From: Caprella mutica
Taxonomy: Eukaryota > Arthropoda > Malacostraca > Amphipoda > Caprellidae
Reading direction: 5' to 3'
Length of the DNA stretch: 64,000 bases
Assembly (NCBI GenBank): GCA_947561585.1
Contig: CANNZV010001133.1
Coordinates: forward strand, 168,882-232,881
The notes below the pieces were generated by a model. It was not told the origin of the DNA and ran no database searches. It worked only from the letters and a program-made list of their open reading frames with translations. Positions 46,651-57,900 of this stretch are shown piece by piece; positions within the stretch are counted from its first letter, which is position 1, and every line of letters starts with the position of its first letter. The translations under genes and the position numbers were made by a program.

Positions 46651-47425
46651 AGTTAAGTGTTGGTACTGAAATAAAAACTCAGTATCGGTACTAAGTGAAA
46701 ATTGAGTATGGGTGCTTGGTGATAAGTTTGGAAATAGGTGAAAATTGATAATGAAATAAGTGAATGATCTTTCTTTTTGTGGTGGCAGAGGTGAATACCT
46801 GAACAGGAAGTGAGGAGGACTGACCCGCTGAAAAGGGTATCAACGAAGCTACATCTTGATCTTGACAAAATTCTCCAAAAAAGTGAATGATTTATCACTA
46901 GATGGCACTTTATCATATTTTCTTTTTAAAATATAGTATATCATATAGGTACCTACATGATTAACTGAACTGATATCATTGAGAAAAATATTCGATAATC
47001 TTATATTCTCCTTTTAGAATTGAGCATATAATTAATTTCTATAGTCCACTAAAATATTTGTTCATTGAATAAAGAAATTATTTGGTAATTTTTAATCTAT
47101 CGAAATTTACCATATTTTTCATACACAAAGAAGGTAGCTAATTCTGGCTTCCAAATTCTAATTTTATTAATATGGGTAATTTACTGATTAAGTTACTTAG
47201 GTACGTTGTCTAAATAACTAGATAATGTCTTGCTTCTCAGATTTGTCTCCACGTAACGTAATCTTCTCGTCGACTAATCGCTGTTTAAGTTTTTTCAATT
47301 TTATTATAGGTAGTTATTTTTAAACGTTCAACTGTCTTTTTATCCATATATGGTCTGTTGCCCCTCCTCATACTGTTGATTTTAACTAATTGATTTTAAC
47401 CCACTTAGTTTAGAAAATACCAATA
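46651..47425. other. LINE 3' flank and UBE2S upstream region
   Basis: There is no exon before the UBE2S start. The word AAGTGAATGAT occurs at 46757 and 46879 and could mark the retrotransposon's end, but there is no clean target duplication. The UBE2S promoter should lie in 47.1-47.4 kb. Confidence 0.45.
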
Positions 47426-50400
47426 ATGGCTTCGGTGAGTTATATTTTAAAGATATTGAACTTCAATTGAAGTAGGTTATTATATGATTAGGTATATCTA
47501 TAGCGGATAGCCTTATAGGATTAACTAATTATTTAAATAGGTAGTTAATGAAATACCTAGAATCCCTAACTAACAGTCTGTCTAACTAGCATGTAATACC
47601 ATTATAAGTTATATCTATGTTAGTTAGAAACTTCCAAAGATCTTTGGTGACATGGACGCACTTTGCAGACTGGGTCATAGCCTTCTATTTTTAAGGATTT
47701 TAAATTTTTCATCACTGTGACCTTTATAAGTTCAAGTCCAGTCTGCAGTCTTCAGAAACTGGTAAAGTGTTCCAGCCAGTCTGCAGTCTTCAGAAACTGG
47801 TAAAGTGTTCCAGCCAGTCTGCAGTCTTCAGAAACTGGTAAAGTGTTCCAGCCAGTCTGCAGTCTTCAGAAACTGGTAAAGTGTTCCAGCCAGTCTGCAG
47901 TCTTCAGAAACTGGTAAAGTGTTCCAGCCAGTATGCAAAGTGTGGCAAATCTGTCTACAAGATTTCATTTTGTGAACATTTTGTCTCTAAAGATTTTCAA
48001 ATCTGTCTCCAAAATGATGAGTCTTCTGCAAAATTTCTCCAATAAATAGGTACATGTAAACAAATATACTAAATACCATTATAGGTACCAGTCTCCATGT
48101 TCCAGAGGCTGGAAAATTGTAAGCCAATTTTTGAGCCATAATTTCACAAAAGTTCTAAGCCAAGCCAACCACATTACGGCACAATATGGCTCACCTCTGC
48201 CAGTCTGTATTTCGTGGTAAATTCCATTTCCACCGACATGTCGGTGGAATTTTTCCCCTTTGAAAATATTATTCTGGCATAGTCGGTGGATTTTTAGCTA
48301 TTTATTCCTATGTTACCATTAATTTTGGTGGATCAGCCAAATTACTGGAAATTTATGGTGGATTTTTTCAGCTTTTTCATAAAGTCAGTGGAATTTTGTG
48401 CACCAAATACAGACTGGCACCTCTGTACATCCTTTTATAAATGATTTCTACATGATTGTCTCATTTTGTCTGTTATGTAGGGTCACGACTCACGCAGGCC
48501 AGTCTGAAAAGTAGAGCAGGATTTTTGCCAGTCTGCAGAATATGGAACATTTTTCCAAGACTCTCTGCGGGAGTTTTTGATTGAATTTTTAGAAATTGGA
48601 GATCTCTGCGGGAGATCTTGAATTAATTCCTATGTTACCATTAATTTAGATGCGGGAGATTCTGTATTTGCTACTTAGAGACTGAGAGTCAGAGAGTACC
48701 TAACAGTCTCTAAAATTAAAATCTCTGCGGGAGAAGAGACACATTCTGCAGACTGGGATTTTTGGATTAATCCTGTGCCCATGTCCTATTTAATTCCCAG
48801 TCTGTATTTGGTGCACAAAATTCCACTGACTTTTTGTAAAAGCTGATAAAATCCACCATAAATTTCCAGTAATTTGGCTGATCCACCAACATTTTGCCCA
48901 AGTAAAATAGTATGTCTCATAAACTCGCCATTTGTCTCTCCAGCTCTCTCCAAAATTCAACAAATTCTATCCAAAATGATCAAATTTTCATAAATTCTCT
49001 CCAAAATAACATTGTAGCATAGGAGAAAAATAGAAAAAAACTCACCATTTGCATTTGAAGGGCTCAAAATAACTGTCACAAACTCGCCATTAAAATGACG
49101 AGTTTGGACATGCTTTATTACTTGGCATTTTGCCCATTTTCCACCGAAAATTAATGGTAACATAGGAATAAATAACTAATTATCCACCAACTTTGTCAGA
49201 ATAATATTTTCAATGAAAAAAATTCCACCGACAAGTTGGTGGAATTTACCATGAAATACAGCCAGTCTGCAGAATATGGAACATTTTATTTTTTCTAAGA
49301 CTGTCTGCGTGAGTTTTTGATTGAATTTTAGAAATTGGAGATTTCTGCGGGAGTTCTTGAATTAATTCCTATGTTACCATTAATTTAGCTGCGGGAGTTC
49401 TTGAATTAATTCCTATGTTACCATTAATTTAGCTGCGGGAGATTTGTGATTAATTCCTATGTTACCATTAATTTAGCTGCGGGAGATTCTGAATCTGCTA
49501 CTGGGAGTCAGAGAGTAACTCCTTGTCAAATAAAAATCTCTGCGAGAGAAGAGACACATTCTGCAGACTGGAAATACAGTCCGGTTTAATTCCTATGTTC
49601 CCATGTTATTTGCTGTGCCTAAATTCCAATTTCTGTAAAAAATCCTGAGGAGACATTCTTTTCAGACTGGCACCGTGGCATGCAGGTAAATTGCGACCCT
49701 TCAATTTTCAATTGTGGCCCTCTCAAGATGGTCTCGAAAATATTCTGAATTGAAATTACATTAAAATGTTACATAGCTATCAAAACAAGCACAGTGCATA
49801 CTATAACTTGTTGATTTAAGTTTTGACGTGTGTTTTGAAGCTATGATGTTTCAGTTGTTAGAGGCTGCAGTTAGTGAGCAGTGTGAGTGGGCCGTAATTT
49901 ACCTGCGTGACCCTAGTTTGTTGTACTGGCTTGTGGCTGCACACTTCATGATTGTTTAATGACTTGGCAGGGGCCTAGTAAACTCATAAACTCTCCACTT
50001 GTCTTTCCAAAAATAACCAAATTTCTCTCCAAAATGATCAAATTCTCTCAGAAATAACATTGTAGCATAGGAGAAAAATAGATATTTCTTACCATTTGCA
50101 ATTGAAGGGCTCAAAAATAACTGTCACAAACTCACCATTAAAATGGTGAGTTTGGACATGCTTTATTACCTGGGGCAGGGGGGGGGGGGGGTTAGGGGGG
50201 CCGCGGTGTATCAGGCCGAGTTGAGATCCAGGCGCATTTGAGATATTGGCACATAAAAGGCGGAGAGTTGATTGTGGGCGTGGCGTTATTGCTGCAGTAT
50301 CTATAGTGTATGAGTAGCTCTTAATTATGTGTGTATGATAAAATCTGTGCTATAAATAATTTACACATTGTCACAATATAATGAAGGTTTCAAATTTTGA

Positions 50401-53400
50401 CAGTGGGTATATCTTTGTACCCTGCTAATGACATAACCTTTTAAAAGTTACTATCCGAATAGAAACGGAACATATTTAACCTAATTGCAAAATAATACTT
50501 AGGGTACTTTATTGAATTCTAATCCATTGTTTAAAGGTCCCCTCCACTCTATTTTTATTTATCTGTTAATTAAAACTAAGGTTACTTACTATATAATTGC
50601 AAACCATTTCTAATTTGGTTCTATATTTCTATTGCTTGTAATAATATGTTCAAAGATTTTGAACTTACAAAAACTGTTTTGTACCTTAGTAGAGAAATGA
50701 TATAGTTAAGAGAAAAATGAAAGGTTAGAATAAAATTTGGAGTTAAAAAGTTGTTTTATGAGTGTGGCAAGTAAAGTGTTAATCTATTTCACAAAAGAAA
50801 TAAAATATTTTCTATAGTCTGCCATGGAAAGGAAAGTTCTTCATTCATCTCTCTATAGTAGAGTAAACTCTATAGTGAACCATTTGAAGCTCACTATATA
50901 GAAGTTCTACTGTATAAATAAATCTTTGCCACCACAATCAATTCTGCCTCGAATACATTATCAATGATCAACAGGAACACAGAGCTACTCAGTGGCACAC
51001 TTGATACAGCAGCAAAACGCCACGCCCACAATCAACTCTCCGCCTCTCATATGCCAATATCTCAAATGCTCCTGGATCTCAACTCTGCCTAATACAGGGC
51101 GGCACGCCCCCCGATATATCTAACTGATAAGTTTTGTATTTACACCTCACTGACCTCAGATAGAATGTATACAATAGTCTCAAATCTCAATCAAAGAATT
51201 AAACTGTGTAGTATAAACATTGGATTCAAGTACCGTCAGTCATAAATTTTATAGCCTACAACAATTAAAAAATTCACTTCCATATATCATTAATCTTCTT
51301 TCAAATTACCTATCTAATAGAATGTACAGTGGTGCGCCGTACTGTGGTGCACCGCTCAACTTTTAGATACGTATCGCAGGATTTGTGGATTAATCCTGCG
51401 CCCAAGTCCCATTTAATTCCTATGTTCCCATGTTATTTGCTGCACCCAAATCCCTTTTTTTGTGGAAAATCTTGGGTCTGACCATCTGAGGAGACCTTCT
51501 TTTCAGACTGGACTAAACATAGGAATTAATTAGGAAAGTGTCTCAAAGATCTTTACAAAGATATATTTTCCATGAGCTCTCAAAATATGGGAAAATGTTA
51601 GTGGATCTGCTAGATCAGCCAAATTGTTGGTGGATTTTTTCAGCCTTTTGAAAACGTCACTGGGGTTTGTGCACCAAATACAGACAGCCAGTCGGCAGAA
51701 TATAGGACATTTTTTGTGCGAACAATCCATAATTTCCTCCTATATTTATAATTTACATGTATTTTACTGAGAATAAAAGCCTAAATAGAGAAATTCTTAG
51801 GAGAACAGTTGACCAGTTCCTGAGGTCTGGACATACTGGCTTTGCAGAGTGCAGACTGGAGTGTTTGTAAAATTTTAGGGATATCTTATTCTGTTCACGG
51901 TAAAATTAATGTAAATATAGGAATTAGCCTAATTCAGAAGTGTTTGTAGCAAAATTATTGTAAACATAGGAATTAATTCAAAATTGTTCATAGAGAATAT
52001 CCCAAATATCTCACATATTCTGCAGACTGGGAAGTGGGTTTAAAACTTTCAGGTAAAGGGCTCTATCCTGAAGCTGTCTGGGGTGAATGGAAGAGAAGGC
52101 GGTGGCGTCCATTGGGCCCCGAACTATTGTAATGTGGATTATGAATTGTCTTTTTTCATTTTTTACCATGTTTATAATTATTTTAACGCTACTTGCAGTT
52201 TTAGAGGACAGCGCTTAAGAGTTATGCTCTTCAACTACAAGGCCTTAGATTCTGTGTTATGTAGACTCATAGGCTTCATTACTATCACTTCTTCATTTTC
52301 CTCTTCCATCTGTGAGTGCAGCCACCTGTGCTTGTGTCCCTTTTTGCCACATTCCTTGGTAAGTGACTGAATTCACGGAGTAGCTTTTCTGCATCCATGA
52401 GCATTTTCACTGACAGTGGTAAGTGACTTTGTTCACAGAGCCACTTTACTTTCTGACTGCTTCTTCCAGTCCCTTGTATTCAATTTCCTTTTGACATCAG
52501 CAATATGGCCTTTGGTTCCGAAGCAGACGTTGAACCCCTACTAAATTAATTAAATCATGACGAAATATAAAACCCCCACTCCCCAGAGTCTCCTAATTGC
52601 TAATAATCTCATTGTGCTGTGCTCACTGCCAGTCTGCAGAATGTGGATTATTTTTTCCTCCTACATTTCCATGCCTTTTCCCTTTAGTTGAGTGCTGTCT
52701 GAAGAGCCTCAAATCCCCTGAAGTTTTGAACACAGCCTATTTGGCAATTTCTTTCCCCTTTGTTTTGTAAGTAATATTCTAGCCAATTTAAATTTTTACC
52801 TATTTATTCCTACGTTACCTTCAATTTTTGGTGGATAAATAATATGGGACATTTTCTCTGTGTGAACAATACTTAATTCCCTACCATAAGTATATTTGCA
52901 TGTATTTTACTCATCATATTTATGTGCATCTTTATATATTGGTTTAGTTTTGTTACCTGCTATGAAGTATCATGAAATATGAATAAATCTGTCTATGGTA
53001 CTACTGTCCTATCTGACTGCTTCTCCCAATTCCTTCATATTTATTCGAACTTCCCACTAATTTAATTATTATTAATAACCCTAGTAGTCTCTTTTCATAA
53101 CTCTAGGGTTCAACTATGAGGTTTTAGATTTTTGTGTTAAGTATGCTTATATACGATCAATTCTTCCATCCGTGAGTGCAGCCACTGGTGCTTGTGTTCC
53201 TTATTGTCACATTCACGGAGTAGCTTTTCTGCATCCATGAGAGTGGTCACAGACTGATGATTGGTGACTTTTTCATTCATAGAGCCATTTCTTCCAGACC
53301 ATTGTATTTAATTTTCTTTTCACATAAGCGATATGGCAGACGCAGATGTAAATCTCCCTTCTAAAATTACAATATAAATTGTAATTTATTGATAAAGATA

Positions 53401-54499
53401 CCCTAATTAAGTGTAGAATTCCCAACCTTTGCATGTAGCAAAATTCGTTACTCAGGAATTTTATTTACAATTGAACCATTTATCCATTTCAGACAAGCAG
53501 TAATGTTGAGAATCTGTCACCGCAAACTTTACGGAGTGTTATGAAAGAACTGGGCGAGTTCTCCAAAAATCCCATAGAAGATATTGCCATCCACATCAAC
53601 CATCAAGATATTACTGATATTCAAGCTACTATTACTGGCCCAGGTGTGTGTCTGAACTATAAACTTTGTATTAGTGAGTACAGAAATATGATTCCAGTTT
53701 GATTTGTTTTCTTTCTGTACAGTTGGGACACCGTATGCCAATGGTCATTTCAGGATAAAGTTAGTTCTCGGGAAAGACTTTCCTGCCACCCCTCCGAAAG
53801 GATTCTTCCTAACAAGAATCTTCCATCCTAATGTCTCGGCAAATGGAGAAATTTGTGTCAATTCCCTTAAGAAAGACTGGAATCCTGAACTGGGCATCAA
53901 GCATATTCTTACGGCAAGTTTTGGGAATTAACTTTTTAAATTGAATTATTTCAGATTTGATAAATGTTTATATTGATAGTTGTTTAAACAAACTAATTAT
54001 TTTATCTTTTTCAGGTGGTAAAATGTCTTTTAATTCAGCCCAATCCTGAGTCTGCTCTAAATGAAGAGGCTGGAAAACTTTTGCTTGAAGCCTATGATGA
54101 TTATTTCTCCAGGGCTAAAATGATGACTGAAATTCATGCAATGGTAAGTACCTAAATTAGTGATGTCTATACTTTTTGTTGCTCCAGTTTATAACTAAAT
54201 TTAGTAACGCATTTGATAGTGATTACTAGCACCTTGAGATATTGCCTAGATTTATCAGAAACTTTTTATTTTCGGGACTCATCAGAAAAAAAACCTTCTA
54301 ACTTATTTATCAATTGGTGGGAAATCATACAAAATGTAACAAAAATTGGTATTAAATCTTACAGAGCAATAAAACTAAATCTGACGGAGTGCAAGAAGAG
54401 GGAGAAGGCCCTGTGTTGAAAAAGCAGGCAACGGACAAGAAACAGGCTGCAGACAAGAAGAAATTGAAAGAGAAGAAAAAGGCTCTCAAACGATTATAA
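47426..54499 (+). CDS. UBE2S: Ubiquitin-conjugating enzyme E2 S
   Basis: UBE2S extends Lys11-linked ubiquitin chains on substrates of the anaphase-promoting complex. Five coding exons: 47426-47434, 53493-53643, 53723-53913, 54015-54143 and 54365-54499, giving 204 residues (the human protein has 222). The N-terminus [16 protein letters not shown] matches the family. The core has [20 protein letters not shown], then [14 protein letters not shown] with catalytic Cys98, then [17 protein letters not shown] Lys-rich tail ends KKALKRL, like the LRRL terminus that docks on APC2. The first coding exon is only nine bases (ATG GCT TCG then GTGAGT), so that start is the least certain part, but phase and family N-terminus agree. 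Intron 1 is about 6.06 kb of repeats. Intron 3 (53914-54014) appears to be GC-AG. AATAAA lies near 54520. The gene converges on COPZ. Confidence 0.93.
47738..47945 (+). repeat. 38-bp minisatellite (UBE2S intron 1)
   Basis: Five near-identical units start CCAGTCTGCAGTCTTCAGAA at 47738, 47776, 47814, 47852 and 47890, with a degraded sixth at 47928. The unit begins with the same CCAGTCTG that bounds the mosaic modules and includes AACTGGTAAAGTGTTC, a phrase also found at 17.62 kb. It is therefore an amplified module end. Confidence 0.92.
48080..49720. repeat. Cluster of CCAGTCTG/CAGACTGG-bounded modules, cluster 2 (UBE2S intron 1)
   Basis: Successive modules: the CCACCGAC/TCGGTGGA type at 48200-48420 and 48800-48900 (the latter inverted), the GCGGGAG type at 48520-48755 and 49265-49580 (three near-identical GCTGCGGGAG... 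TTAATTCCTATGTTACC units), and the CTCTCC type at 48905-49130. The core TCCTATGTTACCATTAATTT is present in most. They match cluster 1 modules in sequence, not only in style. Confidence 0.82.
49915..51375. mobile_element. Inverted, interrupted copy of the GGCGCACCA foldback element
   Basis: 49917-49975 (complement of CAATCATGAAGTGTGCAG) and 51100-51375 (ending TGGTGCACCGCTCAAC then TTTTAGATACG) match, on the minus strand, the element at 14350-14878. A CTCTCC-type module (about 49985-50165) and a separate foldback element (about 50200-51100) have been inserted. A poly-G run lies at 50177-50190. Confidence 0.65.
50200..51100. mobile_element. Foldback element with ~100-bp arms (UBE2S intron 1)
   Basis: The left arm includes GAGTTGAGATCCAGGCGCAT, GGCGGAGAGTTGATTGTGGG and CGTGGCG. 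The right arm is its complement (CGCCACGCCCACAATCAACT, CTCCGCCTC, GGATCTCAACTC). The loop contains a CTCTATAGTGAA fragment near 50870. There is no coding content. The insertion split the GGCGCACCA element between its GGGGGG and CGGCACG blocks. Confidence 0.75.
51480..52040. repeat. Cluster of CCAGTCTG-type modules, cluster 3 (UBE2S intron 1)
   Basis: It is bounded by CAGACTGG words at 51502, 51853 and 52022. It contains GGAATTAATT core fragments and the GTGCACCAAATACAGAC end seen in cluster 1. The modules are shorter and more decayed than in clusters 1 and 2. Confidence 0.65.
52050..52545 (+). repeat. Dispersed repeat family 2, longest copy
   Basis: About 495 bp, from GGGCTCTATCCTGAAGCTGT through GTGAGTGCAGCCACCTGTGC and GCTTCTTCCAGTCCCTTGTA to GGTTCCGAAGCAGACGTT. 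It serves as the reference for the other copies. An open frame at its 5' end is not conserved in the 10.3-kb copy. It has no inverted ends and no obvious Pol III boxes. Confidence 0.75.
53110..53345 (+). repeat. Dispersed repeat family 2, partial copy
   Basis: It shows AACTATGAGGTTTTAGATTT, TCCGTGAGTGCAGCCACTGG, AGTAGCTTTTCTGCATCCAT and AAGCGATATGGCAGACG in family order. It lies about 150 bp upstream of UBE2S exon 2. Confidence 0.7.
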
Positions 54500-54999
54500 T
54501 AGTCGGTAGCTAATTTTAAATAAATCTCTATAAATAAACAAAAAGTGATACTTCGGTAGACTAAAACTACTGTAGATTGAAATGCGTTGGGTTGATTTCA
54601 TTTTTAACAAGTTTTAAAACAAAAACGTAACCATGAATGTATAAATATTTTATTTGCAATGATTCCTATTTTAAATGCTGTAGTTTCTTTCACATTTTCA
54701 ATTAGACTATATTTTCTCAATTAGACTATATTTTCACGATTATTTGTCCCATATTAATTGAAATGCTCTATATGTTCCCTAAGATACAATAAATTGTTTA
54801 TAACAGTGGAACTGTATATCTGTATGTGCAGTGATCAAAATTTATTCTTCAATAAGAGTTATACTTTATTCGTAATTTCAATAGTTATTGTGTAGTAAAA
54901 AAAGTATGCACGAAAAGGTTAAATTTTAATTTTTATGTTTTTAAAGGAAACAACTCATTATAATCTCTTAACCCTAAATGTTTGGAGAGGCAAATGGTC
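54500..54999. terminator. Shared 3' flank of UBE2S (+) and COPZ (-)
   Basis: Only 500 bp separate the two stop codons. UBE2S has AATAAA near 54520 and 54534. On the minus strand, COPZ has AATAAA-type hexamers at about 54840-54870 (seen here as TTTATT). The two 3' UTRs may abut or overlap. No gene lies between. Confidence 0.6.
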
Positions 55000-57900
55000 T
55001 CACTTGAGAAGAGACCATTTTAGCTGCTCTCTGGCAGACTGTAAAACCTGTGAAAAGAAATTTCATAAATCATTTGGAATAACAGATATTAATTTAAGGC
55101 AAAGCTGTAACAATTAGATGATTTTAAGGGTATTATTATGAGTAAATTATTCATTGTAGGTTTTAACTATGTTATTGTTTATTTATTCATTTTAAATGTA
55201 GGACCATTGATTAGTAGTTAATTTTTATATCACAACCTGGAATAAATCATCTGAAGAGTTCAGTAAAAGTTGACATGCTACTTTTATTACCATTCGACAT
55301 AGGGAACAGATACAGTACTCAGAGAGTGTCACTTATGAGAGGTCTAATAGAAATCTCTAATTATATATTATAATAAACCTTTCAATATATTTAATTAGCT
55401 TTTAGTAAAATTGATTGCTTAATCAAGTATTTATGGTAGCAATAGGCATAAAATTATTAACACGTAGAATAATGTTTCATAAATCATAATATTCATCAAT
55501 GTACAAGTTTATCTTTCTACGCTACTGTAACAATTTTTATTGGTAGGTACTAAAGGTGTACCAAATACTACCACATTAGACATATAATACAGGGTGTCCC
55601 AATACAAGTGGTACCTAAATTATAAAATTTATATCTCAACAACCAGTTGAGATACATGTTTTTTTAGCATCATTTGTTTATTGAACCATTCTCCCTCCAT
55701 CCACAGTTGAATTTTATTCATTTTTGTGAATGTTATAACGATTTTAATGATAGGTGGTGAAAATGGCTTTGCGCAAATGGTCAGAAAAAGGCACTGAAGT
55801 GAAATTCAAACCTAAAAAATATTTATAAAATAATAAGATTAATAACAACTTCGTCATTAAAACGGATTCATTTAAAGATTTTGAATAACACACATTCAAT
55901 TATTTATCATGTCTTATAAAACATTTAGTTTTATAATTTTATTCTATTTATAATCATCCATCGATCTGATTTAATAAAATTTATTAAAAAAAAACACATT
56001 AAAAAAAAAAGTTACACAAACTTGGGAAACATTTAAAATATTTACAAAATACTAAATAAAAAACATGATACGAAATATTAAACTAAACAAAAAATTGAAA
56101 AGATGATGTAGCTAGAGGTATAGTCAAAAATTATTCAATATATTTACTACTACAGTATTATTTAAGACTTTGAATTAAAAATCATCCATTGGTATTTAAA
56201 CTTTTCAGAAAAATTGTTGAAAGATGAATAGCCCTGTAAACAATAAAATTTCTTTCTGCTTCAGTTTTTAAATAAAAAAATATGGTAGCAAAATAAAAAT
56301 GATTTGATTTGAGTAAGGAGGGATATGGTCTCTAAATGTTAAAAATCTCAAGTTAAAATATAGTCATTACGAATACAAATTTTGAAAAGCTATTGTGTTT
56401 TTTTCAGTTGTTTTAATTTAAGAAGAAGGCAGATATATTCTTAGTAAGGTAGTCACTAATATAGAAATTTCAGGTTTCAAACTCTTAAGCTCTCACTATT
56501 TTCAAGTTACTTTCAGGTGTTTTCTCTCATTGCTGATCACCTTCACACCAACCACACTGTCTCCATCTCCCACCTCCAAAAGCACTCCCTCACACCCGTC
56601 TGCAACTTCCTCATCCTCACCGCCAACTGCTTACCCCTACCACCAACTAGCTTGATAGCACTTGAAAGAGACGCCTGTTCAATGTAGTCCAGTTTTTCAC
56701 TGATTTTGATTAGGTTTGGGGTCCTGGGGTTTAGTAACTTTATTTTAAATGCCGTGACTTCGCTGTAGATTAGGTTTTGCAATATCTTCTTCTGCTTGGT
56801 GATGGAGATGGTGTTTTTATTTTTCAGAAGGGTGTTTAGAAAGGTGACCATTGATGGTGCTCACAGTTTGATTGGAGTTAGGGGAAGTCGGTTGATGGTC
56901 TTTTCTTGAGCGTCCAGCTCTCCTTTTGGTTTCTGGTTGGAAGTTTTTTAAGGTATTGACTGCTGCTGCTCTTTTTCTTGATTCGGATTTCAATTGCTGG
57001 AAGTAGTCAACATCTGGATTTCTTATTATAGATCTCTTCATCAAATATATCTAGTCTAATTATGCTGCTGTAGTAGACATGTTTGACTCTCAGCTTTATA
57101 ATAATTAAGAGCAGCACTGACACCATGCGTGTTGTCAGTAAGAGCTGATGATCATACGTGTCTATCCTCTTTACCGATAGGAGTGGAATAAACTTTACTT
57201 TCCAAATGTCCTCAGCGGAAAAAGTTGGAAGGCCGTTCAACACAAAATGGTTTAACTCAATGATACTGTTACTGAATACCTCTTGCAGTTTTGATCGGTT
57301 TGCAGGTTCACAATCCTAAATTCGCCAAAACCTGTTAAATAATCAGTCTGTACAACTTAGTGATATGGAGATGAAGATGATGTGGGATAATCTTTCACTG
57401 ATCATATTCAACTAACCCATTTAGATTATTTTATTAAACAAAAGGTTGGTGTATCCGTTACCAACATTCCAACCCATAGTGATAGGATAGATCTAAATGA
57501 AAAGGAACAATAAATAAATATTTTTTTAAAACTCAAAAATACATTTTTTTCAATAATGGAGTTATTGTTTCATAAATATATTTTTAATGTTTGAATTTAA
57601 TCACCACCTATCAAAAATTTGTAATATAACATCCACATAAATTATAAAAACTAACTGTGGATGGAGAAGAGTTCAACAAATAAAAAGAGCACCAATTAGT
57701 TCCTTAACTGGTTGTTGAGATACAATAATTTCAATTTAGGTTTTCCTCTTTTTTTGGAGAAAACCTGTATAGTTTTTTTGGGACACACTGTATAGTGTGC
57801 TTAAGGCTAAGAAAGAAAATAAGCAAGTGTCTGCTCACCTGAGTGACTGTCTGGTCATTGAAAGGTGACTCTTCTACCCTCAGAGATACTCTACTGGCAA

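Noticed and set aside
52083..52370. 95-codon open frame with hydrophobic stretch
   Set aside because: It lies in dispersed repeat family 2 and is not maintained in other copies.
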